Below, piece after piece: positions 26,049 to 33,105 of a DNA stretch of 62,417 nucleotides. The DNA comes from Opitutales bacterium UBA5694 (lineage in GTDB: Bacteria; Verrucomicrobiota; Verrucomicrobiia; Opitutales; Opitutaceae): the NCBI GenBank assembly GCA_002420185.1, contig DIHO01000002.1:1-62417 (forward strand), read 5' to 3'. The stretch's first letter is position 1. Every line of letters starts with the position of its first letter. Under the pieces are notes generated by a model. It had not been told where the DNA came from. It was given only the letters and a program-made list of their open reading frames with translations, and did no database searches. A program made the translations under genes and the position numbers.

Positions 26049-28063
26049 ACAAAGCTCCCTTTTTCGATTCCTTGAAGTAGATCGGCTTCGGAAAGAATTT
26101 TTACCCCAAGGCTTTCCGCTTTCGTCAATTTCGATCCCGCGGATTCGCCCGCCAGCAAATAGGTCGTCTTTTTGCTGACGCTCCCAGCGACTTTTCCTCC
26201 CTTTCCTTCGATCAGGTCTTTCGCTTCATCCCGTTTCATCGTGGACAGGGCTCCCGTGATGACAAAAATCATACCCTCGAAGATCGCCTGGCTCCTATCG
26301 ATCATCTCCGGGACGGTGGGGTTCATCCCTAGTTCAAAAAGCGAATCCACGACCGCTGCGTTCTCGTCGCTATCGAAATAAGCGACTATTCCTTGGGCGG
26401 TCTTTTCGCCAATTCCATCAATCTCTACCAGTGTTTCGACATTCGCCTCCCTTAAATGAGCGAGTAATCCAAAATGCCTTGCCAAGTCCTTCGCTGCGGT
26501 CGCCCCAACTTGTGGAATTCCAAGCCCATGAATCAAGCGCCACAGTTCTTTCGTTTTGCTCTGCTCGATCGCTTCCAGTAAATTCTGGGCCGACTTCTCA
26601 GCAAATTTTTCAAGCGCAACGATCTGGTCATGCTCCAATCGAAAAATATCCGAAAGATTAAGTACGAGGGAACGCTCAACGAGTTGCTCGACCACTGCCT
26701 CACCCAGCCCTTCAATATCCATGCACTGGCGTGAGGCAAAGTGCTGCAAGCGCCCCTTGACCTGAGCCGGACACTTTATGTTGAGACAGCGAAGGGCTAC
26801 TTCGCCCTCCAACTTAAGTGTTGGCGTGCCACATTCCGGACAGGATTCAGGAAAGACGAAGGGAACGCTGTCGCGGGGGCGCTTTTCAAGAACTACTCGG
26901 ATGACTGCTGGGATGATTTCGCCGGCCTTTTCCACGATCACGGAATCCCCAATTCGAACGTCCTTTCGTTGCACCTCCTCCTGGTTATGCAGAGTGGCCC
27001 GCGAAACGGTCGTTCCAGCAAGTTGGGTCGGTCGCAATTCTGAAACCGGAGTCAGGACCCCGGTCCGCCCAACCTGAAGGGTAATTCCTTCCAGAACCGT
27101 CTCAGATTGTTCGGCCGCAAACTTGAAAGCGATCGCCCATCGGGGTGCCTTCGACGTCTTTCCCAACTGATCCTGCTGGTCCAATCGGTTGGTCTTCACA
27201 ACCGCTCCGTCGGTTGGATACGGCAGTTGATCGCGCAGCAAGTCCAACTCTTCGATCGCTTGCCACGCCTCTTCAGCGCCACGGGCTTCCCAAATTCGCT
27301 CTCCCACCGGAAAGCCCCAATGAATAAGCGTCTGACTAAAATCGGCTTGTGACGATACGATTTCAGGTTGGCAGAAACCAAGTCCATATAGGACAATGTT
27401 CAGTTTCCGCCGAGCGACCTCAATTCGGTCTAGCATTTTGACCGTGCCCGCTGCCAAGTTCCGCGGGTTCTTAAATTCCTCGAGCCCAGCTGCTCTGCGC
27501 TCAGCATTGATCCGATCAAATTCGTCGTTACGCATATAGATTTCTCCTCGAATTTCGATAACATCCGGTAGGTCCTCTCCTTTCAACTCTCGCGGCAGCT
27601 CCTCAATGAAAAGTACATTTGCCGTAATATCATCTCCCTCGGTCCCATTTCCTCGGGTCACTGCCCGAACCAGTCTTCCGTTTTCGTAAGTGATACTAAC
27701 AGCAACCCCGTCTATCTTTGGCTCAACAACAAAATCGACCGAGACCACTTCCAGGCCTTTTTCAACTCTCTCTACAAATGCAAAAAATTCATCTTTCGAA
27801 TACGTATTATCCAGGCTGAGCATAGGAAGCCGATGAATATAAGATTTAAATCCTTCCACCAAGTCATCCCCTACCCGCTGTGTGGGGGTGTTATTCGGAA
27901 CCCATTCGGGATGAGCTGCTTCTAATGTTTCCAAATCATGTTTCAGCTGGTCGTATTCCCAGTCAGATATTTCGGGGTCAGCCTGGCGGTAGTAGAGCTC
28001 ATCGTGCTTCTCTATCTCGATTCTCAAAGCCCTGATTTCAGCCTCTCCCTTCACGTCCTTCAT
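26045..28063 (-). CDS. ligA: NAD-dependent DNA ligase
   Basis: LigA seals nicks in replication and repair using NAD. From the ATG at 28063 it has 672 residues, close to E. coli LigA (671). It has domain Ia with HDELYYRQADPEISDWEYD, the adenylation lysine in EPKIDGVA (K116), and a zinc finger CPECGT...CLNIKCPAQ. HhH repeats (GLGIPQVGATAAKDLARHFG) and a C-terminal BRCT domain follow. An in-frame start at 28198 would add 45 basic residues and is not favoured. Confidence 0.96.
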   Translation of the reverse strand: MKDVKGEAEIRALRIEIEKHDELYYRQADPEISDWEYDQLKHDLETLEAAHPEWVPNNTPTQRVGDDLVEGFKSYIHRLPMLSLDNTYSKDEFFAFVERVEKGLEVVSVDFVVEPKIDGVAVSITYENGRLVRAVTRGNGTEGDDITANVLFIEELPRELKGEDLPDVIEIRGEIYMRNDEFDRINAERRAAGLEEFKNPRNLAAGTVKMLDRIEVARRKLNIVLYGLGFCQPEIVSSQADFSQTLIHWGFPVGERIWEARGAEEAWQAIEELDLLRDQLPYPTDGAVVKTNRLDQQDQLGKTSKAPRWAIAFKFAAEQSETVLEGITLQVGRTGVLTPVSELRPTQLAGTTVSRATLHNQEEVQRKDVRIGDSVIVEKAGEIIPAVIRVVLEKRPRDSVPFVFPESCPECGTPTLKLEGEVALRCLNIKCPAQVKGRLQHFASRQCMDIEGLGEAVVEQLVERSLVLNLSDIFRLEHDQIVALEKFAEKSAQNLLEAIEQSKTKELWRLIHGLGIPQVGATAAKDLARHFGLLAHLREANVETLVEIDGIGEKTAQGIVAYFDSDENAAVVDSLFELGMNPTVPEMIDRSQAIFEGMIFVITGALSTMKRDEAKDLIEGKGGKVAGSVSKKTTYLLAGESAGSKLTKAESLGVKILSEADLLQGIEKGSFV

Positions 28064-28244
28064 TGCCCTCCATTCAAGAGTTTCAGAAGCGGGACGCAAG
28101 TTCAGGTTACACACCCGCTTGACAATCGGATCGGTGACTTCGGTTCTCGAACGAAAACGCAAACGCTGAAGTCTTTCCAGCCCCGGTTTCTTTGCCAATT
28201 CTGCATCTCATCACATCCCAGAACCGCGTTTCAAAAGTGCGTCG

Positions 28245-28604
28245 TTAGAGCCCCAAAAGCGGTAAACAAAAAACTGCCGGTGCCGCCCCAACCTCATCTA
28301 CGACAATATCTATCGCATCCGACGACCACGGGGGATTATAGAAATGTATCCATTCGACCACTATTAAGTATAAAATCGCCAACAAAAAAGGCCACGCTAA
28401 TCGGGGGCTTGATCACAAAGGACCCGATACTCAACGAAACCAAATAGTTGCCACTAACCCAAACAAAAAGAAAAGGGCCACCTAGTCGAAATTGACGATA
28501 TCTGAACCCTGTGGGCTGCTTTTGTCAAAACTCGATGCCCGAGCAACCACCGCGAGCAAGGCGACTGGCAGAATCAAATATCGAAGAGGAAGAAGAGTAC
28601 TCAT
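28245..28604 (-). pseudogene. VanZ-like membrane protein with three in-frame stop codons
   Basis: From an ATG at 28604 one frame reads MSTLLPLRYLILPVALLAVV to SDIVNFD, then TAG. In the same frame it continues VALFFLFGLVATIWFR, TGA, VSGPL, TGA, then SSPRLAWPFLLAILYLIVVE and WIHFYNPPWSSDAIDIVVDE to a TAA at 28245. The pattern of short membrane spans with E..H...P..SS.DAID...D..GA is that of VanZ-like proteins. Each stop is one substitution from a sense codon and no frameshift is needed. About 119 codons are retained, near VanZ size. It lies between ligA and tRNA-Pro. Confidence 0.6.
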
Positions 28605-28639
28605 GCCAGAAAAACGGAAACCAGGAAAAAGAAAAATGG

Positions 28640-28713
28640 TCGGGCCACCGAGATTTGAACTCGGGACCTCTTGTCCCCCAGACAAGCGCGCTACCAAGCT
28701 GCGCCATGGCCCG
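28640..28713 (-). tRNA. tRNA-Pro (GGG)
   Basis: The minus strand folds as a complete cloverleaf. Acceptor CGGGCCA pairs with TGGCCCG, the D arm is GCGCAGCTTGGTAGCGC and the anticodon stem is CTTGT/ACAAG with loop CTGGGGG, giving anticodon GGG. The T arm has GTTCAAATC and the discriminator is A. CCA is not encoded. The identity is clear. Confidence 0.95.
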
Positions 28714-28873
28714 ACACAAAGGAAAGGCAGGAGAACTTGGGGAGCTCTGGATTCGATTTCAAATGCTTTTTTCTGAAAGCTGGATTTATTTATCATAGGT
28801 GCCTCAAACAGTTGAATTTGACTTGCTTCCAATTGAGCTGATCGGCATACACCACTATCCTCTTGCGCAGGAT

Positions 28874-28958
28874 GCCCAGGTGGCGGAATTGGTAGACGCG
28901 CCTGACTCAAAATCAGGTTTCTTCGGAAGTGGGGGTTCGATTCCCCCCCTGGGTACCA
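28874..28958 (+). tRNA. tRNA-Leu (CAA)
   Basis: A class II tRNA with acceptor GCCCAGG/CCTGGGT, anticodon stem CCTGA/TCAGG and loop CTCAAAA (anticodon CAA). It has a variable arm around TTTCTTCGGAAG and T arm GGGGGTTCGATTCCCCC. The discriminator A is followed by an encoded CCA. It is divergent from tRNA-Pro. The accessory photosystem island begins shortly downstream. Confidence 0.96.
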
Positions 28959-29603
28959 TCCTTCGCTCGAAACACAGCTTAGAGACTCAAGCTATCACCT
29001 CGAAGACAGTAAGAAATAGTAACAAGTCCCCCCACTAGATTCTAGCATTCGGCTTGGCAGTCCTAGGAAAGAGTGTCCAATCAGTATCAGATATTAGGCG
29101 AAGAGGGGGAACTGCTCATCCGTTCGACTGAGCTCACTGCCGAATCCCTGATAACTAACAAACCCCCTCCCTTAGGGAGTATCTCCTGTCTCTAATTTAA
29201 GAAGCTCTTGATTTAGCTCAAAGTGGGATCGTGATTTCAACCAACGGTTAAAAGACTCATGTTTGGGACATAACCTTCTCTACGTTCCACTAATCCTTTT
29301 CTGGAGGCTCTTGGTTTGGAGAAAAGTAAGTCTGACAGAGGGAAGATTAGTAGACATTTGATTCATTGTGTTACCAAGAGATATTACTGAGACTAAGAGT
29401 TCTTAAGGTATTAGTTTACTCAGAATCTTATCTTTCTATTTAAACTATATATACCGACGCCAACAGTTTTAAGGTAGAATAAAATCCAAAGAGAATCTTG
29501 GAACAAAAGCATATCTTTAGATTACTAAGAGAGCTTTATCGGGATAACAGCCCAAAGACATGGTCTCAAAACGACCTTTGGGCAATATAGAAACGAACAT
29601 GTG

Positions 29604-29636
29604 AGAGCGGCCTGCCGTAGGGTCGCTCTTTCTTTG
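29604..29636 (+). terminator. Intrinsic terminator T1
   Basis: AGAGCGGCC pairs with GGTCGCTCT (9 bp with one G-T) around an 8-nt loop, followed by TTTCTTTG. It lies directly before repeat copy 1. Confidence 0.7.
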
Positions 29637-29642
29637 TATCAT

Positions 29643-29878
29643 TTTGCTCCAAGGGCCAAAATTAGCAGATCGTTTGTCAGTGCTCCCTAAAAGTAGTTCA
29701 ACTAATGGGATTGCTTGATCTTTGTGAAACAGGGTAAGTCCTTTAAATTCCCTAAAGTTAGCTAGTACGGCGTTGACCTATTTAACGATGTCGGAAGGGC
29801 GATTTAGAGAAGCAATTCGGGAGGGCTGCTTCTTTTTTTTTACTTATAAAGGATCGGTTTCCAGGACAATCGAGGCAT
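29643..29878 (+). repeat. 235-bp direct repeat, copy 1
   Basis: Begins TTTGCTCCAAGGGCCA and ends CAATCGAGGCAT. It is closely similar along its length to 30043-30277; shared blocks include ATTAGCAGATCGTTTGTCAG, GGGATTGCTTGATCTTTGTG and AAAGGATCGGTTTCCAGG. It contains its own terminator (29806-29840). Confidence 0.9.
29806..29840 (+). terminator. Intrinsic terminator T2 in repeat copy 1
   Basis: AGAAGCA (29808-29814) pairs with TGCTTCT (29827-29833), followed by nine or more T. Confidence 0.8.
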
Positions 29879-30004
29879 TAGAGTGCATAAGAGGATCTTT
29901 AATTGGAACCTTATTGGCAATCGGTAATCTAATCGACTATCATAGTGATAGTTACCGACAAGCTAGCCCTCAGGGCGGTTTGGAGGCGGTACGAAAAAAG
30001 GAGT

Positions 30005-30041
30005 GGGGCAGTCTTGGGGAAGGCTGCCCTTTTCTTTTCTT
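30005..30041 (+). terminator. Intrinsic terminator T3
   Basis: GGGCAGTC pairs with GGCTGCCC (8 bp with one G-T) and is followed by TTTTCTTTTCTT. It lies directly before repeat copy 2, as T1 does before copy 1. Confidence 0.8.
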
Positions 30042-30042
30042 G

Positions 30043-30277
30043 TTTGCTCCAAGGGCCAGAATTAGCAGATCGTTTGTCAGTGCTCCCCAAAAGTAGTTCA
30101 ACTTATGGGATTGCTTGATCTTTGTGAAACGGGATGAAATACCTCATCTATACTTAAGTTAGCTGATCCGATGTTAACCTGTTTAGCGATGTCGGAAAAG
30201 CGATTCAAAGAAGCAGTTCGGGAGGGCTGCTTCTTTTTTTACCTCTAAAGGATCGGTTTCCAGGGCAATGGAGGCAT
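30043..30277 (+). repeat. 235-bp direct repeat, copy 2
   Basis: The second copy, offset 400 bp from copy 1. Differences are scattered substitutions and short indels, but the terminator stem is kept and even lengthened (AAGAAGCAG/CTGCTTCTT), a compensatory-looking change. Confidence 0.9.
30208..30240 (+). terminator. Intrinsic terminator T4 in repeat copy 2
   Basis: AAGAAGCAG (30208-30216) pairs with CTGCTTCTT (30227-30235), followed by a T run. Confidence 0.8.
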
Positions 30278-30424
30278 GCATGCGCTATGCTTGTCCTTAT
30301 CGGAGGGAGTCTCATACACCCCAAGCCCCAGTTTAGAGGGGAAACGTTAGAGGATGACAGTAAATCTGAGCTAGTCATACACTAATTTAGAAAAATTTTT
30401 CGAAAAACACTTGATTTGTTATGC

Positions 30425-30450
30425 ATTATTCTAAATAAGAATAATTCTAA
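30425..30450. promoter_or_regulatory. Fur/PerR-like inverted repeat
   Basis: ATTATTCT (30425-30432) and AGAATAAT (30438-30445) form a perfect inverted repeat with 5 bp between. The overlapping TAAGAATAATTCTAA (30436-30450) matches the PerR-type 7-1-7 box TTAGAATNATTCTAA at all but one position. It lies 16 bp before the ATG of the small Cys-rich gene, where a repressor would block transcription. Assignment to the Fur family is by pattern only. Confidence 0.45.
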
Positions 30451-30465
30451 TTACTATTAAATATT

Positions 30466-30657
30466 ATGAATAATTCTGAACAAAAAAACTGCAGCAGATG
30501 CGAAAACTGGTTAAGTGTTGAAGGAGAAAACGGCGAATGTCGTTCCCATGCTCCTCAAACCGTAGTCGTACAAGCCGGCGATACTACCAACTTCGAAACA
30601 CTTTTTCCGAAAACGATTGCTAGCGATTGGTGTGGAGAGTTTGAGCAAGCAGTCTAA
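30466..30657 (+). CDS. Small cysteine-rich (zinc-ribbon-like) protein
   Basis: The 63-aa product has Cys at 9, 12, 25 and 56 (CSRC, GECRSH, DWCGEF), spaced like a small metal-binding ribbon. It also has the segment LFPKTIASDWCGEFEQ. I do not recognise a named family, though small proteins ending in a DWCGE-like motif are common. It stands alone after the duplicated noncoding region and has its own operator-like repeat. AT-rich codon use matches the island rather than the core genes. Confidence 0.65.
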   Translation: MNNSEQKNCSRCENWLSVEGENGECRSHAPQTVVVQAGDTTNFETLFPKTIASDWCGEFEQAV

Positions 30658-30955
30658 TCTACCTGGCGTTGGTAATCCAAACGGTTATCGACTTCTTGGC
30701 CACGGATGCCTAGGTTAGCCGCATTGCGGTTTGGGTATAATTTAGTTATGTTCAACGAGGAGCTGACCGATGAAGTGTTATTTAACACAGTGAGCTAAGC
30801 AGGACAGGTTTTAAAACTGAGAATACCTGAAATGATCCAAAAATTGGCCAAAATGGAACCGAAATCGATTTTTTTGGCCTTTGTTTAGTTTAAAAGGCCT
30901 GTTTTCGGTCATATTTGAGACCAGCAAGTAGACATGCTAGCTGGTAGAATCCTAA

Positions 30956-31174
30956 CTAGTAAATCCCACGAAACCATCCTTTCTGATCACAGAGCGAGAT
31001 GAGAGCGAGTGGTCTGTGCAATTATATGGCTCTGGGTATAATTTTGAAGGGGGTTGGCTTCCCGGCGACTACCTCCTCTATATCAACAAGCGCATCACGG
31101 GCAGCAAGCCATGGTGCAGTAAGTCGTTGACCGCCAACTACGAGGGAGAAGCCGCTTGCAGAATTGCACAGTGA
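30956..31174 (+). pseudogene. 3' remnant of an unrecognised protein gene
   Basis: One frame stays open for 72 codons after a TAA at 30953 and ends at TGA 31172-31174, with no start codon near its beginning. It reads as real protein: FLITERDESEWSVQLYGSG, then NFEGGWLPGDYLLYINKRI and SKPWCSKSLTANYEGEAAC. It is probably the C-terminal piece of a larger gene cut when the island formed. The rest of 30658-31340 holds no gene. Just before the rhodopsin, CCTGT/ACAGG (31288-31304) inside ACGTG/CACGT can fold into a 5'-leader hairpin. Confidence 0.45.
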
Positions 31175-31340
31175 GCCCTAGGAGAAGACTTCCAATTTTA
31201 TGAGAGTAGAAAATTCTTTACTACCGCTCTAAATTTTCTATCACAAGAGATGTCTAAAATTATTAAGACTTTGATACGTGATCATCACATCCTGTGCAAA
31301 ACAGGCACGTGTCTTGTTCCTAACCCGATGATAAAACAAA

Positions 31341-32126
31341 ATGTATAGTAAAAAAATATTCTCATTAATGCTCAGCTCACTGTTTCTTCCGGTGTTTGCT
31401 TTTGGTGACGCCCATTCTGCTGGGGATGTTGCCCACAGCGGCTCTCTGCATCCGAGTGATTTCGTTGGCGTTAGCTTCTGGCTAGCGACTGCAATCATGC
31501 TTGCAGCCACGGTATTTTTCTTTGTCGAGCGCGATCGCGTCAAAGGCAAATGGAAAACTTCCCTCACAGTCGCAGGTCTCGTTACAGGGGTTGCCTTCTG
31601 GCACTACTTGTACATGCGCGACGTTTGGGTTGAGACAGGATCTAGCCCGACTGTTTTCCGCTACATTGATTGGCTGATAACTGTGCCACTGCAAATAGTA
31701 GAGTTCTATTTGATTCTTGCTGCTGTGACGGTAGTCGGCGTCCGGGTTTTCTGGAAGCTTTTGATTGCATCACTGGTGATGCTGATCGGTGGTTACCTAG
31801 GTGAGGCTGGTTACGTAAACACAACACTTGGTTTTGTTGTGGGCATGGCAGGATGGCTTTACATCATCTATGAAATCTTCAAAGGTGAAGCCTCACAGCT
31901 TAACGAAAATAGCGGTAACGTTGCTTCTCAGACAGCCTTCAAGACTATTCGTCTAATTGTTACCGTTGGTTGGGCTATCTACCCCATTGGGTACTTCCTT
32001 GCTTACATGGGCGGAGGCAGTAACGACAGCGAAACATTGAATATAGTCTACAATCTTGCTGACTTAGTGAACAAAGCTGCCTTTGGACTAGCAATTTGGG
32101 TAGCTGCTACCAGTGACAGTGAATAG
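31341..32126 (+). CDS. Proteorhodopsin, light-driven proton pump (blue-type)
   Basis: The 261-aa protein has a signal peptide (to about FAFGDA) and seven membrane spans. Helix C carries RYIDWLITVPLQIVEFYLIL, so the proton acceptor is D110 (D97 in the reference), T114 (T101) and donor E121 (E108): the DTE motif of proton pumps. The spectral-tuning position is Gln118 (Gln105), the blue-absorbing form. The counter-ion partner His is H88 in AFWHYLYMRDVW. The retinal Schiff-base lysine is K245 in ADLVNKAAFGLAIW. The four retinal-synthesis genes follow directly. Likely acquired: codon use is AT-richer than in core genes. Confidence 0.97.
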   Translation: MYSKKIFSLMLSSLFLPVFAFGDAHSAGDVAHSGSLHPSDFVGVSFWLATAIMLAATVFFFVERDRVKGKWKTSLTVAGLVTGVAFWHYLYMRDVWVETGSSPTVFRYIDWLITVPLQIVEFYLILAAVTVVGVRVFWKLLIASLVMLIGGYLGEAGYVNTTLGFVVGMAGWLYIIYEIFKGEASQLNENSGNVASQTAFKTIRLIVTVGWAIYPIGYFLAYMGGGSNDSETLNIVYNLADLVNKAAFGLAIWVAATSDSE

Positions 32127-32158
32127 TGTGTCGTAAAAATTACTAGTTTTTACACACA
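32127..32158 (+). promoter_or_regulatory. Hairpin filling the rhodopsin-crtE gap
   Basis: TGTGT-C-GTAAAAA pairs with TTTTTAC-ACACA: 12 bp with one bulged C and a 7-nt loop. It begins right after the rhodopsin stop (32126) and ends at the base before the crtE ATG (32159). There is no other space for a crtE ribosome binding site. It may protect the rhodopsin mRNA 3' end, act as attenuator, or limit crtE translation, giving much rhodopsin and little enzyme. Confidence 0.65.
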
Positions 32159-33067
32159 ATGGATTTAATGACCTCAGCCCTGAGCCGCCTTGAAAGGCAG
32201 CTCAGGGCTTGTTTTTACCGTGACCCAACACTGGCTGGTTTCTCGGATGATGCTTATTTTTGGTCCGGTCAGAATATTCGTGGTAGGATCTGTCTAGACC
32301 TGGGCAAGGCCTATAGGCTACCTGAGAATACACTGTTAGATATAGCTGCCTCGACGCAGCTTCTGCATGATGCGAGCCTCATACACGATGACCTCATTGA
32401 CGAGGATGCTGAACGCAGAGGATGTCCAGCGATCTGGAAGAAGTACGGAAAAGCGAAGGCACTTTTGGTCGGCGATTTACTTATATCGAAAGCTTACGAG
32501 ACCGTTAGTGATTCAAAGGTATCTGCTGCTAACAAGGTAGTTTGGGCTAGTGAGATATCAGCAGCAGTCAACTCAGCGGTATCTGGTGCTGTGGCCGAAC
32601 TTGAATTTGATGCCAACAATAAGCGACTTATACTAGAAAATTATTACAGTATGGCATCTCGCAAAACTGGTGCGCTGTTTGCTTTGCCGGCACGGTGTAT
32701 CGCATTATTTGCTAATCAGATACGCGACGTGGATCGTCTAAACACAATTTTTCTGAATCTAGCAGTGGCTTATCAAATAAAAGACGATCAGAGTGACTTT
32801 CTTGGCACTAAATCCGGGCGAGAGCATTCATCGGACCTTAGAAATGGTCGCCCAAATTTATACCACATCTTAACCAACAATGGCATGTCTACCGACAAGT
32901 GCTTTGATTATATTAATGACTATCAACAATCCTTAGTTGAAGATTCAATTGAGCTTGCCGATTCATTACCTAAGCAAGTCTGTGTGATACTCAAAGAACT
33001 ACTCATCCCTTTTATCGAACTCAACTCATTGCCATCGTCTAATGGGCTGCTCCAGGTCGGTACTTAA
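32159..33067 (+). CDS. crtE: Geranylgeranyl diphosphate synthase
   Basis: CrtE condenses isopentenyl diphosphate onto allylic diphosphates to make GGPP, the carotenoid precursor. The 302-aa protein has the first aspartate-rich motif in LLHDASLIHDDLIDEDAERR and the second in YQIKDDQSDFLG. The VGDLLISKAYE and SRKTGALFALPA segments of the polyprenyl synthase family are also present. The second motif is DDQSD rather than the more common DDxLD. It is second in the rhodopsin operon. Confidence 0.94.
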   Translation: MDLMTSALSRLERQLRACFYRDPTLAGFSDDAYFWSGQNIRGRICLDLGKAYRLPENTLLDIAASTQLLHDASLIHDDLIDEDAERRGCPAIWKKYGKAKALLVGDLLISKAYETVSDSKVSAANKVVWASEISAAVNSAVSGAVAELEFDANNKRLILENYYSMASRKTGALFALPARCIALFANQIRDVDRLNTIFLNLAVAYQIKDDQSDFLGTKSGREHSSDLRNGRPNLYHILTNNGMSTDKCFDYINDYQQSLVEDSIELADSLPKQVCVILKELLIPFIELNSLPSSNGLLQVGT

Positions 33068-33105
33068 GCAGCAGGTCATAAAAGTTTGTTAAGCTCTATT
33101 TTGGC

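Larger units (their letters stand above)
28959..30424. other. Long noncoding, terminator-rich region with tandem duplication
   Basis: About 1.5 kb with no credible protein gene. A 107-codon frame at 29773-30096 crosses two terminators and the repeat and is rejected. It contains four strong plus-strand terminators (29604, 29806, 30005, 30208), two 235-bp direct repeats spaced by 400 bp, and a hairpin GCCCAAAG/CTTTGGGC (29550-29583). The 29040-29545 part is AT-rich with nothing recognised. The organisation suggests a set of small-RNA genes, each ended by its own terminator. None matches tmRNA, RNase P RNA, SRP RNA or 6S RNA by eye. Confidence 0.6.

Noticed and set aside
28245..28604. Stop-codon recoding (selenocysteine/pyrrolysine or alternative code) in the VanZ-like gene
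   Set aside because: Both TAG and TGA occur, no recoding element is seen, and other genes use these stops normally; decay is simpler.
28482..28910. 142-codon minus-strand frame
   Set aside because: Runs through the tRNA-Pro gene; only its last 40 codons are kept, as the start of the VanZ-like pseudogene.
28874..28958. tRNA-Leu as integration site with a second att copy at the far end of the island
   Set aside because: No direct repeat of the tRNA 3' end was found near 37.2-37.7 kb and no integrase gene is present.
28799..29038. 79-codon plus-strand frame
   Set aside because: Overlaps tRNA-Leu and has no other support.
29773..30096. 107-codon plus-strand frame
   Set aside because: Crosses two terminators and the repeat boundary and is not conserved between repeat copies.
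28959..30424. tmRNA, RNase P RNA, SRP RNA or 6S RNA in the noncoding region
   Set aside because: None of their conserved cores was recognised by eye; a covariance search would settle it.
31341..32126. Rhodopsin as sodium or chloride pump
   Set aside because: Helix C has D-T-E, the proton-pump motif, not NDQ or NTQ.
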